A DNA stretch of 64,000 nt from Plectosphaerella cucumerina (Eukaryota; Ascomycota; Sordariomycetes; Glomerellales; Plectosphaerellaceae), in the NCBI GenBank assembly GCA_020746995.1, contig JAGPXD010000001.1, positions 7,812,001-7,876,000 on the forward strand. The letters run 5' to 3'. The first letter of the stretch is position 1; each line of letters opens with the position of its first letter. A model generated the notes under the pieces. The model saw nothing but the letters and a program-made list of their open reading frames with translations, had not been told where the DNA came from and made no database searches. The translations under genes were made by a program, and so were the position numbers. Positions 41,548 through 51,139 of this stretch are shown here, in pieces.

Positions 41548-41912
41548 ATGGCCCCGCCGAAGAAGCGCAACCGGTCCAACGAAAACTTCACAAAACGGTG
41601 GAGGACATTTTCAATCAATGGTCTCAGACTGCACCGCATATTCGATGCCGACGTGTGCATATTGGTGCGTCGCCACGGCAGGTACTACTGGTTTCGGTCA
41701 ACGCCGACCCTGAAGATCCCCCACGAAGAAGAAGTCGTGCGTGTCCCTGTCTGTCCACTTGTTCTGTCCGAGTCCTAATCACTGGCCATCAGATGCAGAG
41801 TTATCCGCTGCCGATTGTCATGACGGCTGCCGATGCCGAGCGGCTGGAGCGTCGACGACAGCGGCAGGACGTCACGCCGGACAATGGTCAACGGACCAGC
41901 GGCGATGTGTGA
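41548..41912 (+). CDS. Small MADS-box-like protein
   Basis: Exons 41548-41736 and 41793-41912 give 102 residues; the intron has GTGCGT, branch CTAATC and ATCAG. The N-terminus MAPPKKRNRSNENFTKRWRT followed by LRLHRIFDADVCILVRRHGR and YYWFRS has the pattern of the MADS box: a basic stretch, then a helix and 'CDADV.L.....G.YY..S'. The KRRKTL...KKA consensus is weakened (KRWRTFSINGLRL). The second exon (YPLPIVMTAADAERLERRRQ) resembles the short tails of small MADS-like proteins I recall in hypocrealean fungi. If it binds DNA it would do so as a dimer in the nucleus. GTACAGTA at 41449 and TACTGTAC at 41511 lie 30-100 bp upstream. Confidence 0.6.
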
Positions 41913-41982
41913 GGAACTACAACCTTTCAGTTCTTCGGGACAATAAGGTCTCAATAGCCCTTTTCGGAGAGAAGCCAGGCAA

Positions 41983-42465
41983 TCAGTTTCCCGTTGACAG
42001 GCCGCGGTGATCCGTGCGATACCGTACTCGAGGATGCTTCAATGTTGTCGGATTTACTGTACTCCCTTGTGACCGCGTATGCACCAAAGAAAAGACGCCA
42101 ACGCAACAATCCATTACAGTAAAGTACATACTGTAATGTGCGAAAAACCCTTGATTTTCCTGGGCGTCGCCCTGTCGGCTTCGAAATCCAGACATTGGGG
42201 GCTTCTGTAGAAGACTTTGACCACAGTATCTCACATCTTCCGGTCCGACTCTACGTAGATACTCGTAGACGTCCTCTGCTGCCGACAACAAGTCATAAGG
42301 ATTGAGATACTGGGCGGAATAGATGTCCTCTAACGTTGCCAGCGACAAATCCTTCAGGCCCTCCACATGGTACTGTACAGCTCTGCGAGCGCTTACAGTA
42401 CAATAACTGCTCGAAGCAGGCCAGCGGCGTTGTCCATGTTGCTCAAAACCCATGACCGTTTGCAT
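41983..42465 (-). CDS. Hypothetical small protein
   Basis: A 160-residue frame from an ATG at 42465. The central part is helical and protein-like (VEGLKDLSLATLEDIYSAQY, then LNPYDLLSAAEDVYEYLRRV), while both ends are less convincing and may be intronic or non-coding. No family recognised. Copies of TACTGTAC fall inside it (42055, 42371), which argues that part of the frame is not coding. Confidence 0.3.
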   Translation of the reverse strand: MQTVMGFEQHGQRRWPASSSYCTVSARRAVQYHVEGLKDLSLATLEDIYSAQYLNPYDLLSAAEDVYEYLRRVGPEDVRYCGQSLLQKPPMSGFRSRQGDAQENQGFFAHYSMYFTVMDCCVGVFSLVHTRSQGSTVNPTTLKHPRVRYRTDHRGLSTGN

Positions 42466-42938
42466 TTCCTGGTTACGTAATTGTCATCACACAAGGCGGA
42501 GAACCTACCCGCGGTCCATCATGACGCCCAAACCCGTCATGCGCATCACATCCGACTGAGGTGGAGCCATGGCCTTTCTCTGCCGCCTTCCGAGGAGAGT
42601 CTGGTGGTGATGCGCGGACCGCTTGACGGACCATATGCCGAACAGCCCTTGTAGACGTATGAACAATGTAGCTCAAGGTTAGTCCCGCATTGCTATTTCT
42701 GGCAATCTATTTTAGGATTCCATGTGGAAGACGAATCTTTTATGCAGCGTGCCTTTTAAAAATAAGGCAAGCTATTATTAGTTTAGCGTTTCTGGACAGG
42801 GGTCCAGGTGAATCAACTGCACCCCGACTTGGACACAACCTTCAAGTATATATAGCGAAAGCCATGTGTGCGGCTCTAGTCTGCCTCGTAGAAAGTCCAG
42901 TATCACTACAGTACGCCCAGTGTACTACAAGATCTATT

Positions 42939-43343
42939 ATGACATTCCCGAACGATCTTTTCATTGAACTCTGCTGCATGGATCAAAGTCGCGAATCCAG
43001 TACACCCCCTCACGCACCCCGCTTTGATGAGCTGATAAGCAACTTGATTCACCGCAGACAGAGTACGCAGTGCTGTCGTCGTCGCTGTCGTAATCCCATC
43101 CCTCACGACCGCATTATTACCATTGGCAATGCTATCTGTCGGAATCTCGGAAGCGTGAGTCCGGAAAACCCATCGCTGATCATCGACTATTGGTTGGTGG
43201 TACTTGCCGGCTACCAACTCTGTCACCGTCACCGGCAGTCCATATCAGTGGAGGAAGTATTCTACAGTCTGTCACAGCGACTGGAGTCCTGGTGGAGTCA
43301 GGCTCGCGAGGATCCCAGACACTGGAGTTATGATCAAAAGTAG
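42939..43343 (+). CDS. Hypothetical small protein, orphan-like
   Basis: I take ATG 42939 (MTFPNDLFIELCCMDQ), giving 134 residues. A Cys/Arg-rich centre (STQCCRRRCRNPIPHDRI) is followed by IIDYWLVVLAGYQLCHRHRQ and a helical end (VEEVFYSLSQRLESWWSQAR). No family recognised. The promoter carries CTACAGTACGCCCAGTGTAC about 20-35 bp upstream of the ATG, as at neighbouring small genes. Confidence 0.35.
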   Translation: MTFPNDLFIELCCMDQSRESSTPPHAPRFDELISNLIHRRQSTQCCRRRCRNPIPHDRIITIGNAICRNLGSVSPENPSLIIDYWLVVLAGYQLCHRHRQSISVEEVFYSLSQRLESWWSQAREDPRHWSYDQK

Positions 43344-43746
43344 CTTCCTCTTCTCCGACACCTATTCGAGTAAAGAACAAGGCCCACGCAGTGCCGTTCT
43401 CACCAAGAAGGCACCGGACTACTCTCGATTGCTATGCATGAGGGTGGCGAAGGAGGTAACGGTCTGTGTGACTCACACTAGCTTGGCCCATTTTGTGTCC
43501 CTTGGCTCGCAGCAGTACTTGGAAGCACTAGGAAGGGCTACTGTACAAAAGTGCTGCAGAAGTTTCTTTCCGTCGCCTCTGATGTTGGTTCCCCGCTCCG
43601 CTGCCTACGTTTTGATGTGTGGCAATCGACCTAACCTCTGTGGCATCGCTGACAAAAGCGAACCTCAGTGGATATGTCTTCTGTTCGGAAAATCAGCAGA
43701 CCAAAAAGACCGGATCCTTTAATGCCAATAAAGTAGTTTGTAGTCG

Positions 43747-43754
43747 TACTGTAC
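43747..43754. promoter_or_regulatory. TACTGTAC motif in a gene-poor stretch
   Basis: This copy and another at 43539-43546 lie between small orphan frames (43350-44240), a stretch where I recognise no gene. Confidence 0.3.
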
Positions 43755-44156
43755 AAAGTACTGCTCTTCTGCATCAACAGGTGCTCATTCAAAATTGCTC
43801 GTTGACCACGGTCGCCCGCCACTGATGACACAGTGACCCCCTTTTTCGTACACACCGTGTGGCACAGCACCTCACTTCACCAACGCAGAGTTGCGCTCAC
43901 GCCGCCACCAGTTTGATACACTACCTGCAAGCTGTGCTGCTTGAATCTAAATAGTGCAACTTGATGCCTATGCTCCCGCACCTGATCGGCTCTGGATGAT
44001 TGCGCAGTCATCCTGACCCAGGCGTGGCCAATGTGCTGACTCGGGCACAACCTGCTGTCGTGTTCATATGTCCCGTATCAAAGTCGCTGCCGCCTTCTCC
44101 TGACGCTGGCCAGGCTTTGACCGTCCCCGACAAAGACCGCATCAGAACAGATTTGT

Positions 44157-44189
44157 TACAGTACTGTACCGCCAACGCGTCTGTACTGT
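44157..44189. promoter_or_regulatory. TACAGTACTGTAC element upstream of the 44249 gene
   Basis: TACAGTACTGTA dyad at 44158-44169 and a partial copy TGTACTGT at 44182-44189. These sit 60-90 bp before the start codon at 44249. Confidence 0.4.
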
Positions 44190-44248
44190 GCATGCCATTG
44201 CGAAGGTGAAAGAACTTCATCGCGAAACGATCCTCGAATCTTGGAAGC

Positions 44249-44734
44249 ATGCCCAGATTACCGTCTCCAGACCGCTCTGAGGCCGACGTCGAGAGTGACT
44301 GCTCCCAGTCACCGCCGGACACCGGGCGCTCCATGCGCTCTCCCTGCTTCCAACAGACCCAACAACATGACGGTCCGGCCGCCGCCGTCCTTATGAACAC
44401 TTCTTACAGGCTGGTCACTACGACTGGGTTCACAACCAGCTATGCGACATGGGAGTCTACGGACCCTTTTGGTACAATGACATTGCAAAGCCTCAAGACT
44501 GAACTGCCCATGAACTTGACGAGCTACCGGGTCATCGACTTTGTACTCCGGTATCCTCAACTCGATGGCTCGACTCACGAGGCAAGCATCCCCGTGGGCC
44601 TTGATGACGACAGCGGTTTCCAATTTATGAAGGAGGAGTTTGTGAGTCTGGTCAGGAAAACCTCGGTCTATACGGAAAGTTTTCAAAGCTTTTGGATGAG
44701 TATCAGGCCTTTGGCAGGCGACAGCGCTTGCTGA
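44249..44734 (+). CDS. Hypothetical small protein
   Basis: 161 residues from ATG. After a Ser/Pro-rich leader, YRLVTTTGFTTSYATWESTD, LKTELPMNLTSYRVIDFVLR and FQFMKEEFVSLVRKTSVYTE look like a folded alpha/beta unit. No signal peptide, no known motif. An exon could follow beyond 44734, but I find no convincing continuation before the TACTGTAC cluster at 44923. Confidence 0.4.
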   Translation: MPRLPSPDRSEADVESDCSQSPPDTGRSMRSPCFQQTQQHDGPAAAVLMNTSYRLVTTTGFTTSYATWESTDPFGTMTLQSLKTELPMNLTSYRVIDFVLRYPQLDGSTHEASIPVGLDDDSGFQFMKEEFVSLVRKTSVYTESFQSFWMSIRPLAGDSAC

Positions 44735-44922
44735 GAGACGAGGTTCACTGGTCTCATGCTCTACCCTACCTTTGCAGGAAACAACCGGCTAGAATTCTGT
44801 GCCTGATGCTTTCATAAAGTTCCGTCTGCCGGTCTGATAGCGATATTCCTCGACTATGTTCCAATGTTATGGTCGCGATTAGGAACTATTGCTGCATTAT
44901 TGCGATGAGAGTTCTCCGTTCG

Positions 44923-45061
44923 TACTGTACTGTACAGCATACCTAACGAAACTCCCGGAAACCCCTAAGAAGAAGCTAGTGACTCCAGCACTGAATACAT
45001 CTCTAGGTCGTGGCAGCCCACACCGAATGCTTAGGCAGACAACGCCGCAAGGATACTGTAC
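44923..45061. promoter_or_regulatory. TACTGTAC cluster (three copies)
   Basis: Overlapping copies at 44923-44930 and 44928-44935 (TACTGTACTGTAC) and one at 45054-45061. They lie between the 44249 gene and the minus-strand gene ending at 45284; no start codon is close. Confidence 0.35.
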
Positions 45062-45283
45062 TGTGCTGCGAGACGTGCTTCTCCTACTCCGATGACGCCG
45101 GTAAACGGCCGCTGGGGCCGTGTTTGACATGCTGGTTTTAGATGGTGGTGTGTTACCCCTGAGCAGAGTGTTATCCTGACGTCGTGTCCCTCTGGCACGG
45201 TGTTTTCCCGGAAGCGGACATTTCCCCCGCGGCCGTGTCGTGCATATTGCTCGTCGTAGTATTCAAATCGCCTACTTTCCTCC

Positions 45284-46211
45284 CTAACTGCTCCCACTGC
45301 TTGTCTTGTTGTCGTCAGCCTCGTTATCTTCTGAGTGTATGCGAAAATCAATCTCCTTGGCAAGCCCTGTCGTCATGGCGTCCAGGTCTTGATAGAACTG
45401 CAACCCCGCCTTGGCCGACACTCTGACAGCTGCCTGGAACTTCCCCATATCGCCACGCGAGGAAGCCCAAATCCCCGCATCGCTTTGCCCACCGATACCC
45501 CCTCCATCGTGGGCGGCCGCGCAACTCTCCGAGAGTTTTGCACTTAGTTGGGTATCCGCGTCCTGGGCTTGTTTCAGAAACTGTTCGCACTGCTTCAGGC
45601 GATGGAAGAAGTTCGAAGACCCCCGCTGTGAGCCACTTCTCACTGTGGTACGGCCGCGTCCATTTGCGTCATTGATGCCGGAAATCCGGCTCTCGATCGT
45701 GGTCCGTAACGAGCGCATCTTGGAAAGCAGATCTTCAGTAGGCAGCTCCTCTTCGGCATGATACGTGTCCGTTTTACTCATAGATTCGGCGCCGCTTGGC
45801 ACATCCCCGGCGGCTGTCGCGGAGTCACCTCCTGGGACAACGTGCAGGACCTCAGGACTCCCGGCGCCGTCGTCTTGTTGCAACTCGGTCTCGCCGTCGT
45901 CGACGCTGGCAAGTCTATGAGTTAGCCAATCGTCTGTCCGGGACGGAAATTCGTCATACCTGGCAGTTGCTCCACACGTGGCCGGATCTCCTGTGCCGTT
46001 CAACATGAGCTGGCGTAAACGGCTTGATACTTTGACACATTAGAGACTCACCGACACGGGGTTCCGCCTCCCCTTGTGTATGTTCCATCGTTTTGTCGAC
46101 CACATCCCTCTGGTTCTCATCCAAAGCCGCGTAGAAGCTGTCCATTTCCTTATCTTGCGGCTTGCTGCTCGGGGCTTGGATTTCGTGGGTAGGCGTCGTC
46201 GGAGGGGACAT
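45284..46211 (-). CDS. Hypothetical coiled protein, two exons
   Basis: Exons 46211-46052 and 45990-45284 (minus) give 288 residues; the intron (GTGAGT to GGCACAG) splits the codon joining EPRV to GDPATCGATARYDEF. The N-terminus has a short helix MDSFYAALDENQRDVVDKTM. The middle is acidic and disordered. The C-terminal half is helical: LLSKMRSLRTTIESRISGIN, FFHRLKQCEQFLKQAQDADT, FQAAVRVSAKAGLQFYQDLD. The latter looks like a bundle of amphipathic helices as in fungal N-terminal HeLo-type or coiled-coil proteins, but no family is recognised. There is no membrane segment. Confidence 0.55.
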
Positions 46212-46534
46212 GTCGAATGCTGGAGCTTGTTAACGTTGTTTGCAGGTCTGCACTGGCCGGGTTGGTAGTAGCCATGGTCACCTATATAGCCGATGGCAAG
46301 ATGCAATCGGACGGCGAAGTCCAAAATATCAGCGAAGTTCGTGTGCTTTGCCCTGGGCGTCAGTGGTCTGTCAGCAATTGGACTTTCTCCCGGACTGACC
46401 AGTGAAGATCCGAGTGTGGTGTCCCTCCCCCCTCGGCTCACCCTTCCACACCGCACAGCATGTCAGATTTACTGTCAGCGTGACGTCTCATAACGTACGA
46501 GCGGTAGTACTGTAGAGGCTCCTGACGCGTGCAG

Positions 46535-47878
46535 ATGCCCAACTCGCCTTCGCGCGCAAGGCGTCTCGCAACAGGAGCGCACCGCTCATCAGGCCTCGCG
46601 ATGCCCCGTTCCGAGCCGCTCGACGACATAGCACGCCGATACCGCAGGATCGCACACAGGCTTCGATCAGTACTATCCCAGGGTTTGCGACTGGACGGCA
46701 ACCTATGCGACACCGTCGACCAGTTGGGCGGCCCGCGGGCTCCCCCCTCACGCGTGCGGACCGTCCTGTCGCACCTGCGCAACCACGCCCGTCGTTCGTC
46801 GAAGTATCATGGCGAGCTGGAGGCCTTGATAGGGTCCATGGCCGCTCAACTGACGGAGAGCTTGAGAGAGCTCCCGCCTACCGAGGAAGTGACGGAGAGC
46901 CTGGGAGAGCTCCCGCCAACTGAGGAAGTGACCGCATCTAGGGACATCCTACCCCCCCAAAAGCGTCTACGCCTAAGTCCAGACTGGTCGACCTTGCCTC
47001 TAGTAGCTCTTCGAAGACTACTGTCCTACCTTTGCGCGTCAGATGTCGCCGTGTTTCTTTGGGCCACCGGGATCCAAAAATACGTTCCGTACAACGAGAT
47101 CAAGCCCTTTCTCCAGTATCACCGAGACCTCCCGCTTAGATGGCGCGCTCAACTGAATTGCATCCTTTCACACGGTCACAAGATTCTCTTAGTCGGAAGC
47201 GACATCGAGCAGTTGCACATGAGGATTCACCGCCCTCTCGAGTATTGGCGAGCAGGCGGGGGCGAGAGGATACTGAACCTCTGGTTGGCACTGCGATTCT
47301 CACCGCAGGCGCTCGAGAAGCTGGCTCGCAAACGGCGGAGCGACCCCAGCATTAGCTTGACGGTTGACGAAAACGGCAGGTTAAAATGGAAACGTGCGGG
47401 CGGGACCTTCGTGCCGTTTTTCTTCTTTCCCGGAGGGTCCCTCCAACCGACACATCCGGCGTGGACGAATTGGCAGACGTACGACACAGACAGCCGCATC
47501 CGGCTCCTTATTTTACCAGAACGGCCACACTGTCCATGGGAGGAGATCCCAAGGGTCAGGATATGCCCCACCGCACGCGACGGGGGACATGTTGTGCAAC
47601 GATGGAACGGCGTCTCAGCATGTAACCCCATTGGCCCGGGCACGGTGAAGGTCCGTCAGAACTTGCTTCCGGGACCGGTGCCTCCCGACTTTGCTTTGCC
47701 TTTCATCGATCTGGGGACGGGCCAAAGAGGGGTGTCTGGGCCCATCGAGCGAGAACCCGGCCCGATCCACATACAAGACAAGGAGGCGGCCGGGCTGCTG
47801 TTCTCTGTCGAGTTCGAGTGCTGCTGCAACCTCTTGCAAGTGAATCATCAGGTTCAAGGGCTGTGGCAGATACAGTAG
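46535..47878 (+). CDS. Hypothetical protein, possibly F-box-like
   Basis: A single exon of 447 residues from ATG 46535 (the open frame extends two codons upstream only to a non-ATG). The N-terminal 150 residues are charged helices with a tandem 12-residue repeat (ELPPTEEVTESLG / ELPPTEEVTASRD). Then WSTLPLVALRRLLSYLCASD has the spacing of an F-box, though weak. The C-terminal part has many Trp and Pro residues (WKRAGGTFVPFFFFPGGS; HPAWTNWQTYDTDSRIRLLI) and no known motif. TACTGTAG occurs about 25 bp before the start codon. Function unknown. Confidence 0.5.
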   Translation: MPNSPSRARRLATGAHRSSGLAMPRSEPLDDIARRYRRIAHRLRSVLSQGLRLDGNLCDTVDQLGGPRAPPSRVRTVLSHLRNHARRSSKYHGELEALIGSMAAQLTESLRELPPTEEVTESLGELPPTEEVTASRDILPPQKRLRLSPDWSTLPLVALRRLLSYLCASDVAVFLWATGIQKYVPYNEIKPFLQYHRDLPLRWRAQLNCILSHGHKILLVGSDIEQLHMRIHRPLEYWRAGGGERILNLWLALRFSPQALEKLARKRRSDPSISLTVDENGRLKWKRAGGTFVPFFFFPGGSLQPTHPAWTNWQTYDTDSRIRLLILPERPHCPWEEIPRVRICPTARDGGHVVQRWNGVSACNPIGPGTVKVRQNLLPGPVPPDFALPFIDLGTGQRGVSGPIEREPGPIHIQDKEAAGLLFSVEFECCCNLLQVNHQVQGLWQIQ

Positions 47879-48071
47879 AAGATCTGTGAAGGCAGGCCAT
47901 AGGTACGTCTCTGTGAATAGAATATGACCCGTTTCTTTCCGCTTGTCAGACGGAAACCCGTGACTGTGATGACAGTGACAGCTCAGGAGTCTGCGCCCAC
48001 GGTACTGTAGAAAAGCCTTCAAGAGAAGCCACCACAGCCTTTCGCCCTGCGCGGCACACTGCTTTTCTGCC

Positions 48072-49277
48072 ATGGCCGACCCCATCGCCTTCTTCTCCCG
48101 CCAGGTTGTCCTCCTCACCGGGGCTACCGGCCATCTCGGTGCCTGCCTCCTCTATAAACTCACGCTCGTCCTTGGAGCTTCCCAAGTGTACGTCCTCATA
48201 CGGACTCAGCCAGAAGACGCCATCGCAAAATGGAAGGCACTCATGCCGGCAGACGCCGAGGCCCTCGTTGGTCTCATCCGGTCGAAAAACATCATCTTTC
48301 TGCAGGGCGACATGGTACGGTCCGATCTCGGCCTGACGGCTGCGACCAAACGACAGCTGGCGGAAAGGGTCTCCATCGTTATCAACGCGGCGGCCGATAT
48401 CAGCCTCAAAGCCACATTGCGGGACACTGTCGTCCGCAACTGCCAGTCAGCGCTTGAGCTTGCGCGTCTGGCGTCTGATTTTCCTCGCCTGCTCGCCTTT
48501 GTGCAGGTATCCAGCCTATTTGCGTTGTCGTTCCTGCGGGACGGACCTGTGCGGGAGGAGCTGCACCCCATCCCGAATGCCGAGCGTGTATATCGCGACA
48601 TCTTGGCAGGCACAAATGAGGACTGGGAGGGGTATGCGTGGCCGTACGCCCGCTCCAAACACCTCATGGAATGCCTGCTCACGCAAAGGTACGCCAGGCT
48701 GCCCCTCATTCTGCTCCGTCCCAGCAGCATCGGCCCCGCCATCGCACAGCCGTTCGAAATGTACGGCCACACGCCGTCCATTCCCATCAACAACCTCTAC
48801 GCCAGGCTGATGGCTCCAAACCCGGGGACCAGCGTCTTCCATGCAACTCAAGGCTCCCGTTCCGGAACCAACGTGCTCGACGAAATACCTGTCGATCTCG
48901 TGGCGGACGTCCTCCTACAACACGTCCAGCGAGGTTCTCGCGGTCCCATCCATGCCGGCGCCCACATCTACATCCCTAGGCAATTCGACCAGGTCATTAC
49001 TGACGCCAAGAGATACGTGCCGCCGCAGTGGAGGGCCAAGATGACTACCGTGGTCTTCTCTACCGACCCCGAAAGCCGAGAATGCCAACTCGCGAGGTTT
49101 TACCGCGTCAGCACGCGGGGTTGGACGTTCTGCGTGGACAAATCTGCGTCGTTAGATCGTGCTGGACCTCTCGGATTGGATGTGCCCGGGCATGACGGAG
49201 AGGCTTTTACCGAACGGAGGGTGCGGGAGATTTTTCGGAGAACAGTCGGCTGTGATTGCGGCAACTCAAAGTTGTAA
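48072..49277 (+). CDS. NAD(P)-binding acyl-CoA / thioester reductase-like protein (Male sterility family)
   Basis: A single exon of 401 residues. The start VVLLTGATGHLGACLLYKL is the GxxGxxG dinucleotide motif at residues 15-22. VINAAADISLKATLRDTV matches the '.NAAA.V.F' strand of fatty acyl-CoA reductases and of thioester-reductase domains. YAWPYARSKHLMECLL contains the catalytic Tyr-x-x-x-Lys (Y-ARS-K), and LILLRPSSIGPAI follows. No adenylation or carrier domain precedes it, unlike NRPS-like carboxylate reductases, so it is a stand-alone enzyme that would reduce a CoA- or carrier-bound acyl group to aldehyde or alcohol. TACTGTAG lies at 48003-48010, about 62 bp upstream. Confidence 0.75.
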   Translation: MADPIAFFSRQVVLLTGATGHLGACLLYKLTLVLGASQVYVLIRTQPEDAIAKWKALMPADAEALVGLIRSKNIIFLQGDMVRSDLGLTAATKRQLAERVSIVINAAADISLKATLRDTVVRNCQSALELARLASDFPRLLAFVQVSSLFALSFLRDGPVREELHPIPNAERVYRDILAGTNEDWEGYAWPYARSKHLMECLLTQRYARLPLILLRPSSIGPAIAQPFEMYGHTPSIPINNLYARLMAPNPGTSVFHATQGSRSGTNVLDEIPVDLVADVLLQHVQRGSRGPIHAGAHIYIPRQFDQVITDAKRYVPPQWRAKMTTVVFSTDPESRECQLARFYRVSTRGWTFCVDKSASLDRAGPLGLDVPGHDGEAFTERRVREIFRRTVGCDCGNSKL

Positions 49278-49279
49278 AC

Positions 49280-49636
49280 GGACGGATCGAAAATATTACC
49301 TAGTCGAAATCAACGTTTCGCTACATCAGAACAGTGGACGCGTATGATGCGGTTTAGGAGGCCTGGAGAACGGAGCAACTGACCACAGCTTCTGTCAGCC
49401 AAGAGGTCGACAACGAAGGAAGGATCGAGTCTGAGAAGCAACGCGACCGGATTCTGTATAATGATGGGGAATAGGGGGCGTTTTCTTCTCTGAACCAGAC
49501 GAACTGAGGAGAGGGCTTTCGCCTTATAGTGTCTATCCCTGAGTCCATTGGCATAGTACTATCTTGATCTATTCAATCCTGCGCGAGCGGCCGCAAGGGA
49601 AGAGCCAATACGCCGACTTTCCGTATCCTCGCCCTG
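49280..49636. other. Intergenic between convergent genes
   Basis: About 0.36 kb of 3' flanks; no gene recognised. Confidence 0.35.
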
Positions 49637-50840
49637 TCACCGCGTCATCTTGCTCGGATGGTATGTATTCTCGGACCCCACCTCCCAAGAGAACCTCCTC
49701 CCAACATGGCTGTATGGCGGTGGCACTTGCTGCAAGACAGCCTGTGCCACACTTGGGGATGCTGGCAGCTCTGAGTAGACTCCACAGGCTTGGTCTCTCA
49801 CTGTGGGTGGATCAGTTGCAGAGGCGATATCCGGCATTCCGGAGCGCAAGTCATCGTTGCTCCTATCGTTTTGGTGCAGCGTGACATTCATGCTGGGGCG
49901 TCCGGGCCCAGCTGCTTGCTGCGGCGCGGCAACGGACAGTCGCCGATCCATCGCCACCGGCGTGTCTTCGGGTATATGCGGCTTTGGCTGGAGCAAAGCG
50001 TGCGGCAATTGGAGTTGTTGCTTGAGTAGTCGTCGTCCGAAGAGACATACGGCTGCGATCATGGCAAGACATACGAGGGCCACGGTAGCACCGATAGCTA
50101 TAACGTGGTTCGTGCTGAGTCCCCAGTGGGCAGTGTCTTGGCCAGTAACCTGGCGTCCGTCTTGCTCGTTGCCTGTACTTCCTGCAGAAGAGGGGGGTCC
50201 TTCCGTCGGGTAAGAGTCACCTGGACTGAGCTGCAGGGTCGTGTCGGCAAGATATTGCTTCTGACTCTGCAACGTCCAGGTACTGTTCTGGCGGGTTACA
50301 GACTTGTCAGTGCGGCTCTTTGTGCGGGTTCTGGAGACTCACCGGGTTAATCACGCCGATCATGCCCTCGTACACGCAGGAGTGGGCTGTTGAGCAGTAG
50401 TAGAACACAGGCCCCGAGTCATTGATTCGAACGGCAAAGAGCGAGCTCTGGAAAGTCAGCGGTGGTTTAGACGAGAAGAGCAAGACTTGCCTCGGTTCCG
50501 CTCGTCCCGATCACCCGCTGCCCGCTATAGAAACCAGGGACCGTGGGATTGATGTATTCAACGGGAACACATGGGTAGCGGTAAGCTGCTTGAACGACGG
50601 AATGGTTGCGGGGGAAGAAGCGCCACACTGTTCGGCGCTTGTGAGTGTGGGTTCCTCAAGTTGGAGGACAGACTTGCCGACAAGGTCTCCGACGTTAGCA
50701 TGCAACGACTCCGGGTCGAAGGCGAAGCCTCCCTGGTCTCATCAGCCTCGATCAGGTGATGCGACAGCGTAGCTCACCGCGCCAACGTTGATGGTGTGGG
50801 TCATGGCCGGGGGATGGTTCGAAGATGTTGGCGACTCCAT
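49637..50840 (-). CDS. Membrane-anchored cupredoxin-domain protein with two GC-AG introns
   Basis: Minus-strand exons 50840-50778, 50732-50678, 50627-50491, 50447-50343 and 50287-49637 sum to 337 codons. The cupredoxin fold reads THTINVGAGGFAFDPESLHA, NVGDLVVWRFFPRNHSVVQA (His ligand), YCSTAHSCVYEGMIGVINP (Cys; the second His and Met region is altered to Ser-Cys..Met). Then a Ser/Thr stalk, one transmembrane helix (HVIAIGATVALVCLAMIAAV) and a 130-residue cytoplasmic tail. Introns 2 and 3 both begin GCAAGT instead of GTAAGT, yet the frame and homology require them. A signal peptide is not evident at ATG 50840, so an upstream exon may exist. Position 50678's donor is preceded by CG, unusual for GC donors. 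Confidence 0.7.
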
Positions 50841-51009
50841 CGTGATGAAGATCGCGGCGTTCTGCCTGGGACGCTGGCCGGTACGACTCTATCGGCAGAT
50901 GAGTGCCACAGTACGCATGCCGTACAGAATAGTTTCTAGGATGCGACTTCGACCCATTTCCTGTGCCTAAGGAAGCGGAATACAGCAACTGCCAGAGATT
51001 CATGACCTG

Positions 51010-51135
51010 AGAATGGGCCTGAAGATGACCAGAAGATGACAAGAAGGCGACCAGAAGATGACCAGAAGATGACAAGAAGGCGACCAGAAGATGACCAGAA
51101 GGCGACCAGATGACCAGAAGATGACCAGAAGGTGA
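51010..51135. repeat. Short minisatellite (GACCAGAAGATG / GACAAGAAGGC units)
   Basis: About ten copies of 11-12 bp units in higher-order blocks of roughly 33 bp. It lies just upstream of the membrane cupredoxin gene. Minus-strand translation gives repeated SSGHLLV-type runs that are not a gene. Confidence 0.75.
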
Positions 51136-51139
51136 CTCT

